DNA from: Deltaproteobacteria bacterium
GTDB lineage: Bacteria > Desulfobacterota > Desulfobacteria > Desulfobacterales > QNYZ01
Assembly: GCA_003973265.1 (NCBI GenBank)
Contig: QNYZ01000059.1
Coordinates: 1 to 64,000 of the forward strand
Length of the DNA: 64,000 bases
Direction of reading: 5' to 3'
The translations under genes were made by a program, and so were the position numbers. Positions within the stretch are counted from its first letter, which is position 1. Every line of letters starts with the position of its first letter. Under the pieces are notes generated by a model. That model was not told where the DNA came from, did not search any database, and saw only the letters and a list, made by a program, of their open reading frames with translations. Of this stretch, positions 53,253 to 61,707 are shown piece by piece.

Positions 53253-54271
53253 AAAGAGACCGCGGTCTGTTATCCGTTGAAAACCTGGTGAAGCATTTCG
53301 ATATTTCCGGCGGACTTCTTGACCAGTTGTCCTTTGACAAGGGACGCCTGATACGAAAACAGACCACGGTAAAAGCAGTCAACAACGTCAGCTTCACCAT
53401 TCAGGCCGGTGAAACCCTGAGCGTCGTGGGCGAAAGCGGTTGCGGGAAATCCACCCTGGCACGAACCATCATGGGGCTTTATCCACCCGACAGTGGCCGC
53501 ATTTACTATCAGTCCGAACGAATTGATCACCTCTCATCCCACCAGATGCTTCCCTATCGCGCTAAAATGCAGATGATTTTCCAGGACCCGTATGCATCTT
53601 TGAACCCGCGAAAAACCGTTCGGCAGACCCTGGAAGAACCGCTGACCTTTCACCATCGGAACCTGTCGCCAGGCCGGGTAAAGGAGAAGGTAGCCGAAGT
53701 GATGACGCAGGTCGGCGTGGCTCCCCAATGGGCCGGCCGGTATCCCCACGAATTCTCCGGCGGACAGCGCCAGAGGATCAGCATTGCCCGGGCATTGATG
53801 GTTGATCCGGAGTTTATCGTCGCCGATGAACCGGTATCGGCACTGGATGTCTCGATTCAGGCCCAGATTTTAAACCTGCTGATGAATGCCCAGAAAAAAC
53901 GGGGGCTGACATATCTTTTTATTACCCACGACCTGTCCGTGGTGGCCCATATCAGTACACGGGTGGCCGTGATGTACCTGGGGACACTGTGCGAACTGGC
54001 GCCGAGGGCCGAACTGTACGCCGCGCCGCGCCATCCGTATACCCGGGCCCTGTTATCGGCCATCCCCAAGCTGGGCCGGAAAAAACAAAAACACATTCGC
54101 CTGAGTGGCGAGGTACCCACCCCGATCCATCTACCGGGCGGCTGTGTGTTTCATGGCCGGTGTCAATATGCCGATGACCGATGTCACAGGGAAATTCCAG
54201 AATTGAAGCGTTTATCAACCGGTACATACGTCGCCTGCCATGCGGTGGAAGAGGGCCGAAACCAGCCCTGA
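53249..54271 (+). CDS. dppF: Peptide ABC transporter ATPase (DppF-like)
   Basis: 340 residues, ATGA overlap with dppD. Walker A GESGCGKST, signature FSGGQRQR, Walker B FIVADEPVSALD, C-terminal CVFHGRCQYADDRC. Last gene of the operon. Confidence 0.95.
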   Translation: MKRDRGLLSVENLVKHFDISGGLLDQLSFDKGRLIRKQTTVKAVNNVSFTIQAGETLSVVGESGCGKSTLARTIMGLYPPDSGRIYYQSERIDHLSSHQMLPYRAKMQMIFQDPYASLNPRKTVRQTLEEPLTFHHRNLSPGRVKEKVAEVMTQVGVAPQWAGRYPHEFSGGQRQRISIARALMVDPEFIVADEPVSALDVSIQAQILNLLMNAQKKRGLTYLFITHDLSVVAHISTRVAVMYLGTLCELAPRAELYAAPRHPYTRALLSAIPKLGRKKQKHIRLSGEVPTPIHLPGGCVFHGRCQYADDRCHREIPELKRLSTGTYVACHAVEEGRNQP

Positions 54272-54408
54272 TTTCTCCGACAACGCCCCTGCCGCATCCC
54301 AATCAAATAACTCTCGTTTCCGGAAACAGGTTATCCATGGCAATAACAGGGTAATTTGTAACCACTTGGCCAGATCGGGTTCTATAATCGTAACAGACAT
54401 GAATGCTA

Positions 54409-54437
54409 TTGACCTGATGTAAATAGCGACTTATTTT
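54409..54437 (+). promoter_or_regulatory. Probable promoter for the small-protein pair
   Basis: -35 TTGACC (54409-54414), 17-nt spacer, -10 TATTTT (54432-54437). Confidence 0.45.
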
Positions 54438-54466
54438 ATCCACCAAACAGACATGAAGGAGCTACC

Positions 54467-54670
54467 ATGAATATCGATCGGTTTGTTTTTGCTTTTGCCG
54501 GTGCCGTTATCCTTATTAGCATTCTATTATCTATTGTTCACAGTCAGAACTGGCTCTGGATTGCCGCCTTTGTGGGCGCCAATATGCTCCAGGCCGCATT
54601 CACCGGATTTTGCCCACTGGCAATGATTCTCAAAGGTATCGGCATTAAACCGGGCGAAGCCTTCAAATAA
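54467..54670 (+). CDS. DUF2892-family small membrane protein
   Basis: 67 residues with two hydrophobic segments ([17 protein letters not shown] and the [21 protein letters not shown] segment). The GFCPLAMIL end motif is typical of the YgaP-like transmembrane (DUF2892) family, often found with rhodaneses or sulfur proteins. GAAGGAG site upstream. It precedes a zinc-ribbon gene by 22 bases. Confidence 0.85.
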   Translation: MNIDRFVFAFAGAVILISILLSIVHSQNWLWIAAFVGANMLQAAFTGFCPLAMILKGIGIKPGEAFK

Positions 54671-54692
54671 TCACAGAAAGGAATCAACCCCT

Positions 54693-54893
54693 ATGCCGAT
54701 TTACGAATATCAATGTGACGCGTGCCACCATACTTTTGAACAACTGGTGATATCAAAAAACGACAAGCCGTCTGATTGTCCTGAATGCGGCGCAAAGAAG
54801 GTCCGGCGGCTGATGAGCTGTAGCCGCTTTGTCAGCACATCCGGTTCCGGCGGCGGTGGATGTGCACCGGGCGTATCCAGTGGGTTTTCCTGA
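54693..54893 (+). CDS. FmdB-family zinc-ribbon protein
   Basis: 66 residues: MPIYEYQCDACHHTFE, a second C-x2-C (DCPECGAKK) and a Gly/Ser-rich tail. FmdB-like zinc ribbons are small proteins of uncertain function, first linked to formamidase regulation. Pairs with the DUF2892 gene. Confidence 0.9.
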   Translation: MPIYEYQCDACHHTFEQLVISKNDKPSDCPECGAKKVRRLMSCSRFVSTSGSGGGGCAPGVSSGFS

Positions 54894-54909
54894 GGGGCAT
54901 AAACGATGA

Positions 54910-54926
54910 ACGTGACAGTCTGTCAC
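54910..54926. repeat. 17-base palindrome in the convergent gap
   Basis: CGTGACAG-T-CTGTCACG between the FmdB gene and the convergent DVU0298-family gene. A single-base centre makes it a possible protein site or short bidirectional structure. No T tract on the correct side for either gene. Confidence 0.4.
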
Positions 54927-54983
54927 GAAAAATAAACCCTGTGTCCGATTTCTTTAAAATATGGCGGAATTTCCGGCTCGAAA

Positions 54984-55670
54984 TTATGAATCTTCATCGG
55001 GCCGCGAGGCCAGATTGGCGACTGTGGTTTCACAGATGCGGCCGCCAGTCCATATATTCAGTCTGGTAAAATCGTGGTGCAAGCGGTCATGAACGTCGTG
55101 CCATGGGCCGCCGCCGACGGCGGTGATCGCCTTGGCCGCCAGGCCGCGCATCACCGGGTCTGCGGCGTGGGTGTATGGCACCAGATACGGTACCGCATCG
55201 AGAACCCGCGTCGGCTGTCTCTCGGCTAACCGTGCCAGTCCCCATAGCAGACCACGCTGCAACCCTTCGTGTTCAAGATAGTTCATATCTTCCCGTAAAT
55301 ACGATACCAGGATATGGGAAAATTCCGCCGCTAAAAGGGGGCTGCGGGCCAGAATCTCTCCCATGGCTTCGGGAGACCCCCACCCGACCCCCCCGGACTC
55401 GTCGTTTAAATTCCACATCAGCCGCCGCATGACCACACGCGCCGACTCCGGGTCAGTTTCGGCCATCTCCGCTACCACGACGCCCATGGCAATGATCGCA
55501 CGCCAGCGAATCTGTTCATCAATATGATAAAAAAAAGAAAAAAGGGGATTGACGACCTGACGCGGGGGCAGCCGGCGGATCATGGCAAGGGCATGATCGA
55601 AATCATCCTGGCGAAACAACGACAATATTTTGGCTTTAATCTGCCGGCCGGTCAGCCGCTGAGGTTCCAT
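54984..55670 (-). CDS. DVU0298-family HEAT-like protein
   Basis: 228 residues. An all-helical protein with HEAT-repeat-like spacing, landmarks EQIRWRAIIAMG, MRRLMWNLNDESGGVGWG and SPEAMGEIL. DVU0298-family proteins occur in sulfate reducers and other anaerobes and lack an assigned role. ATG 55670 starts 11 bases after the DsrE-like stop, so it is the last gene of the redox island. Confidence 0.8.
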   Translation of the reverse strand: MEPQRLTGRQIKAKILSLFRQDDFDHALAMIRRLPPRQVVNPLFSFFYHIDEQIRWRAIIAMGVVVAEMAETDPESARVVMRRLMWNLNDESGGVGWGSPEAMGEILARSPLLAAEFSHILVSYLREDMNYLEHEGLQRGLLWGLARLAERQPTRVLDAVPYLVPYTHAADPVMRGLAAKAITAVGGGPWHDVHDRLHHDFTRLNIWTGGRICETTVANLASRPDEDS

Positions 55671-55680
55671 TTTGCATTCG

Positions 55681-56028
55681 CTAAAAAGAGATAATTTCAA
55701 ACCCGTCATCGCGATACCGGGTCATGGCCGGGTGACCGGCAATATCGGCCAGCAACGGGAGGCCTTCCGCTTTTGCCGCATCAAGCGTCCCCAGTTTCTT
55801 GGCACAGGCCCGGCAAACCCCTTCAACCAGGCCGGCGGCCCGGGATTTTTCCCAGAGGCCGTGAAGCGGATGGTCCGGCCTGGCCAGTTCAGGAATCAAT
55901 TGCGTGGCGGCCCCTTCAATAATAATTTTGGCCTCATACCCCTTTTCCTTCATGTCCAGGGCATTGAGCAGTACGTGAATAAAACACATCGGATCGCCAT
56001 TGAATACAAACAACGCCATCTTTTTCAC
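55681..56028 (-). CDS. DsrE-like sulfur-relay family protein
   Basis: 115 residues. The GTG start at 56028 follows an AGGAGG site by 5 nt; a longer frame is not needed. The DsrE fold is indicated by LFVFNGDPMCFIHVLLNALDMKEKGYEAKIIIEG. Two cysteines (CRAC) lie in the second half. DsrE proteins shuttle sulfur or bind nucleotides. Placed between ferredoxin and the DVU0298 gene. Confidence 0.82.
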   Translation of the reverse strand: MKKMALFVFNGDPMCFIHVLLNALDMKEKGYEAKIIIEGAATQLIPELARPDHPLHGLWEKSRAAGLVEGVCRACAKKLGTLDAAKAEGLPLLADIAGHPAMTRYRDDGFEIISF

Positions 56029-56042
56029 TGGATCCTCCTGAT

Positions 56043-56234
56043 TCAACTTTCTTCCCAGAAAATACAATCTTCCGGGCAATATTTAATCGCCTCGTTTACC
56101 TCCGCTTCGGGATACCGATCCATTTCAATCATTTCAACCATCCCGGCATCATTGACAAAAAAAACAGCCGGGCACACGGCAATACAGCTCTCGCACAGGT
56201 TGCATTCATTTAAGTCAATACACGGTTTTCCCAT
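56043..56234 (-). CDS. Single-cluster [4Fe-4S] ferredoxin
   Basis: 63 residues from ATG 56234. Cluster ligands: C-x2-C-x2-C-x3-C-P (CNLCESCIAVCP) and a distal CPEDC. An upstream start in the same frame would overlap the FprA gene. Likely electron donor or acceptor in the redox island. Confidence 0.87.
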   Translation of the reverse strand: MGKPCIDLNECNLCESCIAVCPAVFFVNDAGMVEMIEMDRYPEAEVNEAIKYCPEDCIFWEES

Positions 56235-56308
56235 GACGATATCCAAAACAGATAAAAGCGCATGTGGCCGCATGCCAATCTGACACACGGCCGCATCGAG
56301 ATAGTCAT

Positions 56309-57502
56309 CTATTCTCCGACGATGGCAGCGCCGATCTTTTGTCCCCACTCAAAACACGCGTCCAGGGAATTGCCGTCCGGTACATACTGAACTCTAAGGC
56401 CCGGGTCTACGATCTCCAGCTTCATCGCTTCGAATTCCTTATTGATCTTCTTTACTGCTTCACCGCTCCACCCATAAGAGCCGAATGCCGCCGCCAGTTT
56501 ATTCTGGGGCCGCAGGCCCTTCATGTAAACCAGCATGTCGGCAACCGTGGGGAAAATGTTATTGTTCAGGGTCGGTGATCCCACAACGATCGCACCGGCA
56601 TCGAGGATCTCTGTCATCACATCGCTCCGATGCCATTTACGAAGGGTCATCGGGCGCACTTCCACGCCCTTGTCATCAATACCCGCTGCAATGGCATTGG
56701 CCATCACCTCTGTACTCTGCCACATCGAGTCGTATACCAGAACCGCTTTTTTCACTCGCTCCTGGTTGGCCCAGCGAACATAGGCATCGATAATTTTCTG
56801 CGGATCTTTCCGCCACAAAATACCATGATCCGGGCAGATCATGTTGAACTCCAGCCTCATTTCCCCAACCGTTTTCAATAATTTGAGCACCTGGGGTGAA
56901 AAATGCATCAAGATATTGGCATAATACTTCTTTGCATGGGGCATGATGGCATCACCAATCACGTCATCAAATTTCTCGTTTCCGGCATAATGCTGCCCAA
57001 AAGAATCGCTGGAGAAAAGAATTTTATCCTCTTTGATATAAGTATACATACTGTCGGGCCAGTGTAACATGCGGGTTTCTAAAAACGTCAATGTCCGTTT
57101 GCCCAGGCTGAGTTCGTCACCGGTTCCCACCACTTTAAAATTCCAGTCACGATGGAAATGGTTTGACAACCCCTTTTTGCCCATTTTTGAACAGAATATC
57201 GGTGTCTCTTCACCGACCCTGCGCAATACCTTTTCCAGAGATCCTGTATGATCCATCTCGGTATGATTGCTGATGATATAATCGATCTTATCGGGCGAGA
57301 TCACCTGAGAAATATTATTCAACAACTTATCTGGAAAATGCCCCTTATCCTTAACCGTATCAATCAGGGTGACCTTTTCATCTACAATCAAAAACGCATT
57401 ATAGCTCGATCCAAACGGAGTTGAATACCCATGAAAATCGGAGATATTCCAATCGTTCACACCCACATCAAAAATTCCGGGGGCGATTTCTACTGGTTTC
57501 AT
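56309..57502 (-). CDS. fprA: FprA-family flavodiiron protein (rubredoxin:oxygen oxidoreductase type)
   Basis: 397 residues. The metallo-beta-lactamase-like N-terminal domain carries the di-iron ligands H80-x-E82-x-D84-H85 (NHTEMDHTG). The C-terminal flavodoxin domain binds FMN (YDSMWQST, GSPTLNNN, YGWSGEAVKKI). These enzymes reduce O2 to water or NO to N2O with electrons from rubredoxin. The rubredoxin gene lies 123 bases upstream in the same direction, which fits a Roo-type electron chain. Confidence 0.95.
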   Translation of the reverse strand: MKPVEIAPGIFDVGVNDWNISDFHGYSTPFGSSYNAFLIVDEKVTLIDTVKDKGHFPDKLLNNISQVISPDKIDYIISNHTEMDHTGSLEKVLRRVGEETPIFCSKMGKKGLSNHFHRDWNFKVVGTGDELSLGKRTLTFLETRMLHWPDSMYTYIKEDKILFSSDSFGQHYAGNEKFDDVIGDAIMPHAKKYYANILMHFSPQVLKLLKTVGEMRLEFNMICPDHGILWRKDPQKIIDAYVRWANQERVKKAVLVYDSMWQSTEVMANAIAAGIDDKGVEVRPMTLRKWHRSDVMTEILDAGAIVVGSPTLNNNIFPTVADMLVYMKGLRPQNKLAAAFGSYGWSGEAVKKINKEFEAMKLEIVDPGLRVQYVPDGNSLDACFEWGQKIGAAIVGE

Positions 57503-57546
57503 TTTTCCTCGTCCTTAATAAAATATATACTAAAACGAAGTAACCC

Positions 57547-57597
57547 GGCATGCCCTTTCTGCCCGCTTATATAACCCGGCAGGCGAAAAGGCATGCC
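57547..57597 (-). repeat. Imperfect long stem-loop between rubredoxin and fprA
   Basis: GGCATGCC occurs at both ends (57547-57554 and 57590-57597) and the inner arms (CTTTCTGCCCG versus CAGGCGAAAAG) also pair partly, giving a stem of roughly 18 bp with mismatches around an AT-rich loop. Possible processing or attenuation site between the two genes. Confidence 0.45.
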
Positions 57598-57625
57598 CCG
57601 CGAAAACCTTATCGGTTACCAAATA

Positions 57626-57787
57626 TTATTCCTCTTTTTCGAAATCATCTTTCCCGGCACCACAAACAGGGCACTCCCAGTCATCGGGAAGGTCATCAAA
57701 TGATGTCCCGGCAGCGATATCATTATCAGGATCTCCCTCTTCGGGATCGTACACATAGCCACAAATCGTACAAACATACTTGTCCAT
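57626..57787 (-). CDS. Rubredoxin
   Basis: 53 residues, found by direct reading. Two C-x2-C-G knuckles ([10 protein letters not shown] and [11 protein letters not shown]) bind one iron. The spacing YDPEEGDP...[14 protein letters not shown] is textbook rubredoxin. Ribosome site AAAGGAGG, 8 nt upstream. It is the presumed electron donor for the downstream FprA protein and for rubrerythrin. Confidence 0.95.
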   Translation of the reverse strand: MDKYVCTICGYVYDPEEGDPDNDIAAGTSFDDLPDDWECPVCGAGKDDFEKEE

Positions 57788-57813
57788 TAAAATGCCTCCT
57801 TTTAAAATGATTA

Positions 57814-58785
57814 CTATTTATTTTGTTGCGTCAAAACACGGATACGCTTTTCAATTTCAGTACAGACTTCCTGCATCACCGGCTTTGATTGACCGGCCGG
57901 GTCCGGCAGGTCCCAGTTTATTGTTTCTACGCCCTCGATATTCGGGCACGCCGATTCACACCCCATGGTCACAATCATTTCAGGACGATGAACATCAATG
58001 GTCTTGTCAAGTGACCGGGGCCGGGCAAAAGCCAGGTCGATCCCTTTTTCCGCCATGACAGCCTGCATGACCGGATTGACTTTTTCGACAGGTTTGCTGC
58101 CGGCGCTGATGGCATCTATTTTATCTCCCCCCAGATAACGGGCGAAGGCCGCGGCCATCTGGCTGCGACATGCATTTTCCCGGCAGGCAAAGATGATCCG
58201 TTTACGCATTGTCAGTGGCTTAACGATCCTTTCGACCGCCTTTTCCACCTCTTTTTCAACCGTTTTATGCACTGCCAGATCGCCGACATTTTCCACGCCC
58301 CGATACGTCAGGCTGCCACCGTATTCAGCCGAAACGGCATCAAAGAAATACCGGGTAGACAGCTCGATGGCTTCAAACAGCTGCTTACCCCGGCTGGCGC
58401 CTACACTCAGCAGGAATCCCTTCCGTTGTGCAATCCCCGGTTCTTTCAGTTTAAACCGATATTTTCGCGCCCAGAACACCTGGCAGCGGTCGATCAGCGC
58501 CTTCAGCTGTGCCGTCATATTGTAGAAAAAAACCGGCGTGGCAACCACGATCACGTCCGCCTCGGTGATCAGCGCGTAGATATCATCTTCCATATCGTCC
58601 CTGAGCGGACAAAACCCCTTCCGTTCACAGGCCGTCAATTCGCGGCAGGGTAAAATATTCCGCCTGGATGCATCAACCATGACGGTGCGCGCACCGATAC
58701 CGGCAGATGCTTCGAGAAACCGGTCCAGCAGGAACCGGGTATTTCCCTTCTTCCGGGGACTGCCCTGTAATCCGAGAACCAACAT
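57814..58785 (-). CDS. NADPH-dependent FMN reductase fused to ArsC-like low-MW phosphatase domain
   Basis: 323 residues. Residues 1-185: flavodoxin-like NAD(P)H-dependent oxidoreductase ([13 protein letters not shown] phosphate loop; [21 protein letters not shown]). A cysteine set C47, C53, C59 lies where iron-sulfur flavoproteins bind a cluster, but one ligand is missing. Residues 193-320: ArsC/low-molecular-weight phosphatase domain with P-loop C201-x5-R207 (CRENACRS), MGCESACP (C276, C280) and a WDLPDPAGQ segment. The ArsC part could reduce arsenate using electrons from the flavin part (inference). Confidence 0.88.
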   Translation of the reverse strand: MLVLGLQGSPRKKGNTRFLLDRFLEASAGIGARTVMVDASRRNILPCRELTACERKGFCPLRDDMEDDIYALITEADVIVVATPVFFYNMTAQLKALIDRCQVFWARKYRFKLKEPGIAQRKGFLLSVGASRGKQLFEAIELSTRYFFDAVSAEYGGSLTYRGVENVGDLAVHKTVEKEVEKAVERIVKPLTMRKRIIFACRENACRSQMAAAFARYLGGDKIDAISAGSKPVEKVNPVMQAVMAEKGIDLAFARPRSLDKTIDVHRPEMIVTMGCESACPNIEGVETINWDLPDPAGQSKPVMQEVCTEIEKRIRVLTQQNK

Positions 58786-58802
58786 ATTTTAATCCTTATC
58801 TT

Positions 58803-59165
58803 CTACTTCTTCCGGTGACATTTTTTGCAGGAAGTCGGCCCCGCCGGCTTCTTCATTTTTTTCATCTTGCGGTGACAGGAAAGGCATACTTTCTTCATCA
58901 CCTGCTTTTTCTTCAATGCCCCTTCCGCCTTCATTTTTTGAATGGCGCCGGCTTCCTTCGGGAACACGCTGTGGCAGTGCATACAATCGCCCAGGTTATC
59001 CTGGTGCTGGCGATGTGGAAACCAGACAGCACCCTTCTTCCCGGCATCCAGCGTCATTTCTTCGGCACCATTATTGTCTGTACCGGCAACCGATATAGCC
59101 AGTGCCGCCTCCATAATAAGCGCAATCATCAATAGAATAAATAGAATAGAGCCAACCCGTTTCAT
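58803..59165 (-). CDS. Periplasmic tri-haem c-type cytochrome (c3/c7-like)
   Basis: 120 residues. A signal peptide (to about 24) precedes three C-x2-C-H haem sites: CMHCH, CLSCH and CKKCH. An additional HRQH region supplies axial His. Such cytochromes carry electrons in the periplasm of sulfate and metal reducers. AAGGAG site upstream. Confidence 0.9.
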   Translation of the reverse strand: MKRVGSILFILLMIALIMEAALAISVAGTDNNGAEEMTLDAGKKGAVWFPHRQHQDNLGDCMHCHSVFPKEAGAIQKMKAEGALKKKQVMKKVCLSCHRKMKKMKKPAGPTSCKKCHRKK

Positions 59166-59220
59166 AAAATTTTCAACTCCTTATCGACAGTCACCTGCGA
59201 GCAGTTATATTCGCTTGGCC

Positions 59221-59406
59221 TTATGCTCCCCCGTCCAGGGTGCATTGTGAAAAATCTATTTCCTGCCCACACTTTGCGCATTTATGTGTTTTATCAAATT
59301 CATCCGAGAAGATCTCTTTCTTTTCCCCGCATTCGGGACACTTGCAAACGAAACTCCGGAGGTTCTTATTATGCTGAAAACCTGGGCAATGTTGAGGTGT
59401 CGTCAT
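59221..59406 (-). CDS. Small two-knuckle zinc-ribbon protein
   Basis: 61 residues from ATG 59406 (GGAGG upstream). Two C-x2-C-G pairs (CPECGEKKE, CAKCGQEID) plus an early Cys. No known family assigned; a metal-binding small protein in the redox island. Placed between flavodoxin and cytochrome genes. Confidence 0.82.
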   Translation of the reverse strand: MTTPQHCPGFQHNKNLRSFVCKCPECGEKKEIFSDEFDKTHKCAKCGQEIDFSQCTLDGGA

Positions 59407-59430
59407 GTCTTCCTCCTTCATTTGATTCTA

Positions 59431-59868
59431 TTAACCGGTGACCTTAGCGGCAATTTCCTTGCCGTAGTCGTGGGCCATCTGCAACCCGCCACCCAATGAT
59501 GCCGATTTCAAACGCAGCGGTCCACTGACCATTTCCATCTTAAAAATATGTTTCATTGTATCAAAGATGCGATCCGGAGCTTCCCCGCTCCAGCCAAAAG
59601 CACCGAAAGCCCCTCCGGCCTTGCCTTCCAAATCGGCTTTTTCCGCCAGAAAAAGAAAGGTTTTCATCCCCTGAATCATATCGCCATGATACGTCGGCGC
59701 ACCGAAAACGTACCCGTCATATCCATTTATTTCACTCACGTTATTCACTTCGGTTATCTTCCGTATCGTGACATCAACGCCGGAAATGCGAAGTCCCTCT
59801 CCAATCAGGTTGCCGATTTCTTCTGTTTCACCGGTCCGGGTGGCAAAAATAATGAGCACTTTAGCCAT
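59431..59868 (-). CDS. Flavodoxin
   Basis: 145 residues. FMN phosphate loop IFATRTGETEE, an APTYHGDMIQGMK segment and a GAFGWSGEAPD segment. Transfers single electrons, here probably among the redox-island proteins. The SGEAPD loop is like the C-terminal domain of the nearby FprA protein. Confidence 0.92.
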   Translation of the reverse strand: MAKVLIIFATRTGETEEIGNLIGEGLRISGVDVTIRKITEVNNVSEINGYDGYVFGAPTYHGDMIQGMKTFLFLAEKADLEGKAGGAFGAFGWSGEAPDRIFDTMKHIFKMEMVSGPLRLKSASLGGGLQMAHDYGKEIAAKVTG

Positions 59869-59898
59869 TGGTTTCCTCCCTCAATCAGTCAATATATT

Positions 59899-59925
59899 TT
59901 TAGATTTGAACAGATAACGTCTAAA
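59899..59925. promoter_or_regulatory. TTTAGA/TCTAAA inverted repeat upstream of flavodoxin
   Basis: 6-bp arms with a 15-nt centre, about 30-55 bases upstream of the flavodoxin start. Candidate operator; no factor can be named. Confidence 0.3.
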
Positions 59926-60011
59926 TTTAATTGTCGGTATTTTCATTTATTCTTTTCTGTTTTCTCAAGAAATTCCACGAATGGCACAAATAACCCTTTT
60001 TAAAACATGAA

Positions 60012-60051
60012 GGTGCCATCCGTGGTTGCACGGGTGATACCTGCCGGCACC
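60012..60051 (-). terminator. Nested hairpin after the small rubredoxin-like gene
   Basis: Minus strand: GGTGCC...GGCACC enclosing CCGTG-CAAC-CACGG, then TTCATGTTTT. The T-run is displaced by several bases, so termination is uncertain. Confidence 0.3.
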
Positions 60052-60078
60052 ACACCACTGATATTCCCCGGACAGATC

Positions 60079-60234
60079 TTACTTGATACGACTGTCACTT
60101 CCCTTAAAGCCACAATCTGGTGTATAACACGTTGTATCTATAAATTCACATTTTTCTTTACATGACGGGCACGCATCAGGCGGCGAGTTCGCCGTTAATT
60201 CATACCCGCATTTTCCACATTTCCAGACAGGCAT
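60079..60234 (-). CDS. Small rubredoxin-like zinc-ribbon protein
   Basis: 51 residues, read directly. First half: WKCGKCGYEL and a second knuckle CPSCKEK, a rubredoxin-like fold without the usual length between knuckles. Second half adds CEF and CYTPDCGF, so seven further-spaced cysteines in all. Excellent ribosome site (AAGGAGG). Lies 109 bases after the desulfoferrodoxin stop. May bind Fe or Zn and help electron transfer. Confidence 0.85.
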   Translation of the reverse strand: MPVWKCGKCGYELTANSPPDACPSCKEKCEFIDTTCYTPDCGFKGSDSRIK

Positions 60235-60343
60235 CGGGTGCCTCCTTACCATTCTGGTATCGGGCGAATGTAAAAACGAAATCCATTATTTCGCATGGAC
60301 GACCTTCTATTGTGACGGGTTTCGATGGTTACCCGCGGCCGTC

Positions 60344-60718
60344 CTATGCTTTCCACAGCCCGTGCAGATTACAATAAGCCCGTGCGGTTACCTGGGCTGC
60401 GGAAATATTAAAAGTGGCCTCCGGAACATCACCAGGTTTTAAAAACTGAAAATACGATTTTCCATCGGCGACAACTTCAATCCATTCAATATAATGTTTG
60501 TCTTCCATGGGATGGGCAACATCACCTACCTTTACCTTCACCACACCATCGGCCACTTCAACGACCGGTACATGCTTTTCTTTAGCTGCATCAACCGTGT
60601 TTTCGGCCTGTTTGATCATGGAAGCGCCGCAGCAAACCAGCTCGCCAGCCCCACCATGCAAAACGGCTACGATATTTCCACAGATATTACATTTGTATAC
60701 TTCATGTCTCTCAGCCAT
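60344..60718 (-). CDS. dfx: Desulfoferrodoxin (superoxide reductase, class I)
   Basis: 124 residues. N-terminal desulforedoxin-like iron centre (CNICGN...CCGASM), then the superoxide-reductase domain: [23 protein letters not shown] and CNLHGLWK (His4Cys active site). It reduces superoxide to peroxide with electrons from rubredoxin. Between rubrerythrin and the small zinc-ribbon gene. Confidence 0.97.
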   Translation of the reverse strand: MAERHEVYKCNICGNIVAVLHGGAGELVCCGASMIKQAENTVDAAKEKHVPVVEVADGVVKVKVGDVAHPMEDKHYIEWIEVVADGKSYFQFLKPGDVPEATFNISAAQVTARAYCNLHGLWKA

Positions 60719-60751
60719 TTTTCTTCTCCTTCAAATAATAGAGTGATTGGT

Positions 60752-61327
60752 TTACCAGTTTTCTCCCAGCAGCTCAAAATGAGCCTGGGGATGAGCACAG
60801 GCAGGACACATCTGCGGTGCTTCGGTGCCTTCGTGCAGGTATCCGCAATTTCGACAGCGCCATACCACGCTTTGTTCGCGCTTGAATACTTTATCTGCCA
60901 GGATATTTCCGGCCAGGTCCAGATAGCGTTTTTCGTGTTGTTTTTCTGCCACGGCAATCGCCTCAAAAATGGCCGCAATGGCGTCATGCCCTTCATCTCT
61001 TGCCACCTTGGCGTAACCCGGGTACATTTCGGTCCACTCAAAATTTTCGCCGGCCGCCCCCGCTTTCAGATTATCCACCGTCGAACCGATCTCGCCGGCC
61101 GGAAAAGCACCGATGATTTCAACCTCACCGCCTTCAAGTAGCTTAAACAACCGTTTGGCATGTTCGCGCTCCTGATTGGCCGTTTCCTCGAAAATATCAG
61201 CGACCTGGACAAACCCTTCCTTGCGCGCTTTTTTGGAAAAATACGTATACCGGTTACGTGCCTGGGATTCACCGGCAAATGCGGTCAGAATGTTTTTTTC
61301 CGTCTGCGTGCCTTTTAAATTTCCCAT
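60752..61327 (-). CDS. rbr: Rubrerythrin
   Basis: 191 residues. A ferritin-like di-iron domain (AFAGESQARNRYTYF, EETANQEREHAKR, EAIAVAEKQHEKR) is joined to a C-terminal rubredoxin domain (CRNCGYLHEG, CPACAHPQAHFEL). It reduces hydrogen peroxide. First gene of the island; AAAGGAGACAGG site upstream. Confidence 0.97.
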   Translation of the reverse strand: MGNLKGTQTEKNILTAFAGESQARNRYTYFSKKARKEGFVQVADIFEETANQEREHAKRLFKLLEGGEVEIIGAFPAGEIGSTVDNLKAGAAGENFEWTEMYPGYAKVARDEGHDAIAAIFEAIAVAEKQHEKRYLDLAGNILADKVFKREQSVVWRCRNCGYLHEGTEAPQMCPACAHPQAHFELLGENW

Positions 61328-61437
61328 ATCCTGTCTCCTTTTGTTTCGTGTTGATAAAGTATTTATTGGCCGCGATGATTCAGAATACCGCTATTCAAAT
61401 CGGCAAAACGCCCGCTGTACATGAGAATGGCCTGTAT

Positions 61438-61707
61438 TTAATCGCTCATGGCCGGTGCCGACCGGGCGGATAACGGCCGGGATAGCCCCTCATCTGAATC
61501 ACACTCCTTTTTCCACCACCCCTTTTTTATGTGAGCGGCTTTTTCTTTTGCGGCCAGCTGCTTGATCTTATACGCCGAATCCCGAATTACGCCGTAGAGA
61601 ATACCGCAGCCGATATCTTCGCGTTCGGCATCCCCCTGATCAGCCAGTTGAATCATTTCTTCCACCAGGCACAATGCCTGGGCAATGTTGTCATTGCAGG
61701 GTTTCAT
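61438..61707 (-). CDS. Conserved small protein of the redox island
   Basis: 89 residues from ATG 61707. Helical, with a central EREDIGCGILYGVIRDSAYKI segment and a charged AAKEKAAHIKKGWW stretch. I recall similar small proteins in Desulfobacterota but cannot assign a function. It precedes rubrerythrin on the same strand by 110 bases and could be co-transcribed. Confidence 0.65.
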   Translation of the reverse strand: MKPCNDNIAQALCLVEEMIQLADQGDAEREDIGCGILYGVIRDSAYKIKQLAAKEKAAHIKKGWWKKECDSDEGLSRPLSARSAPAMSD

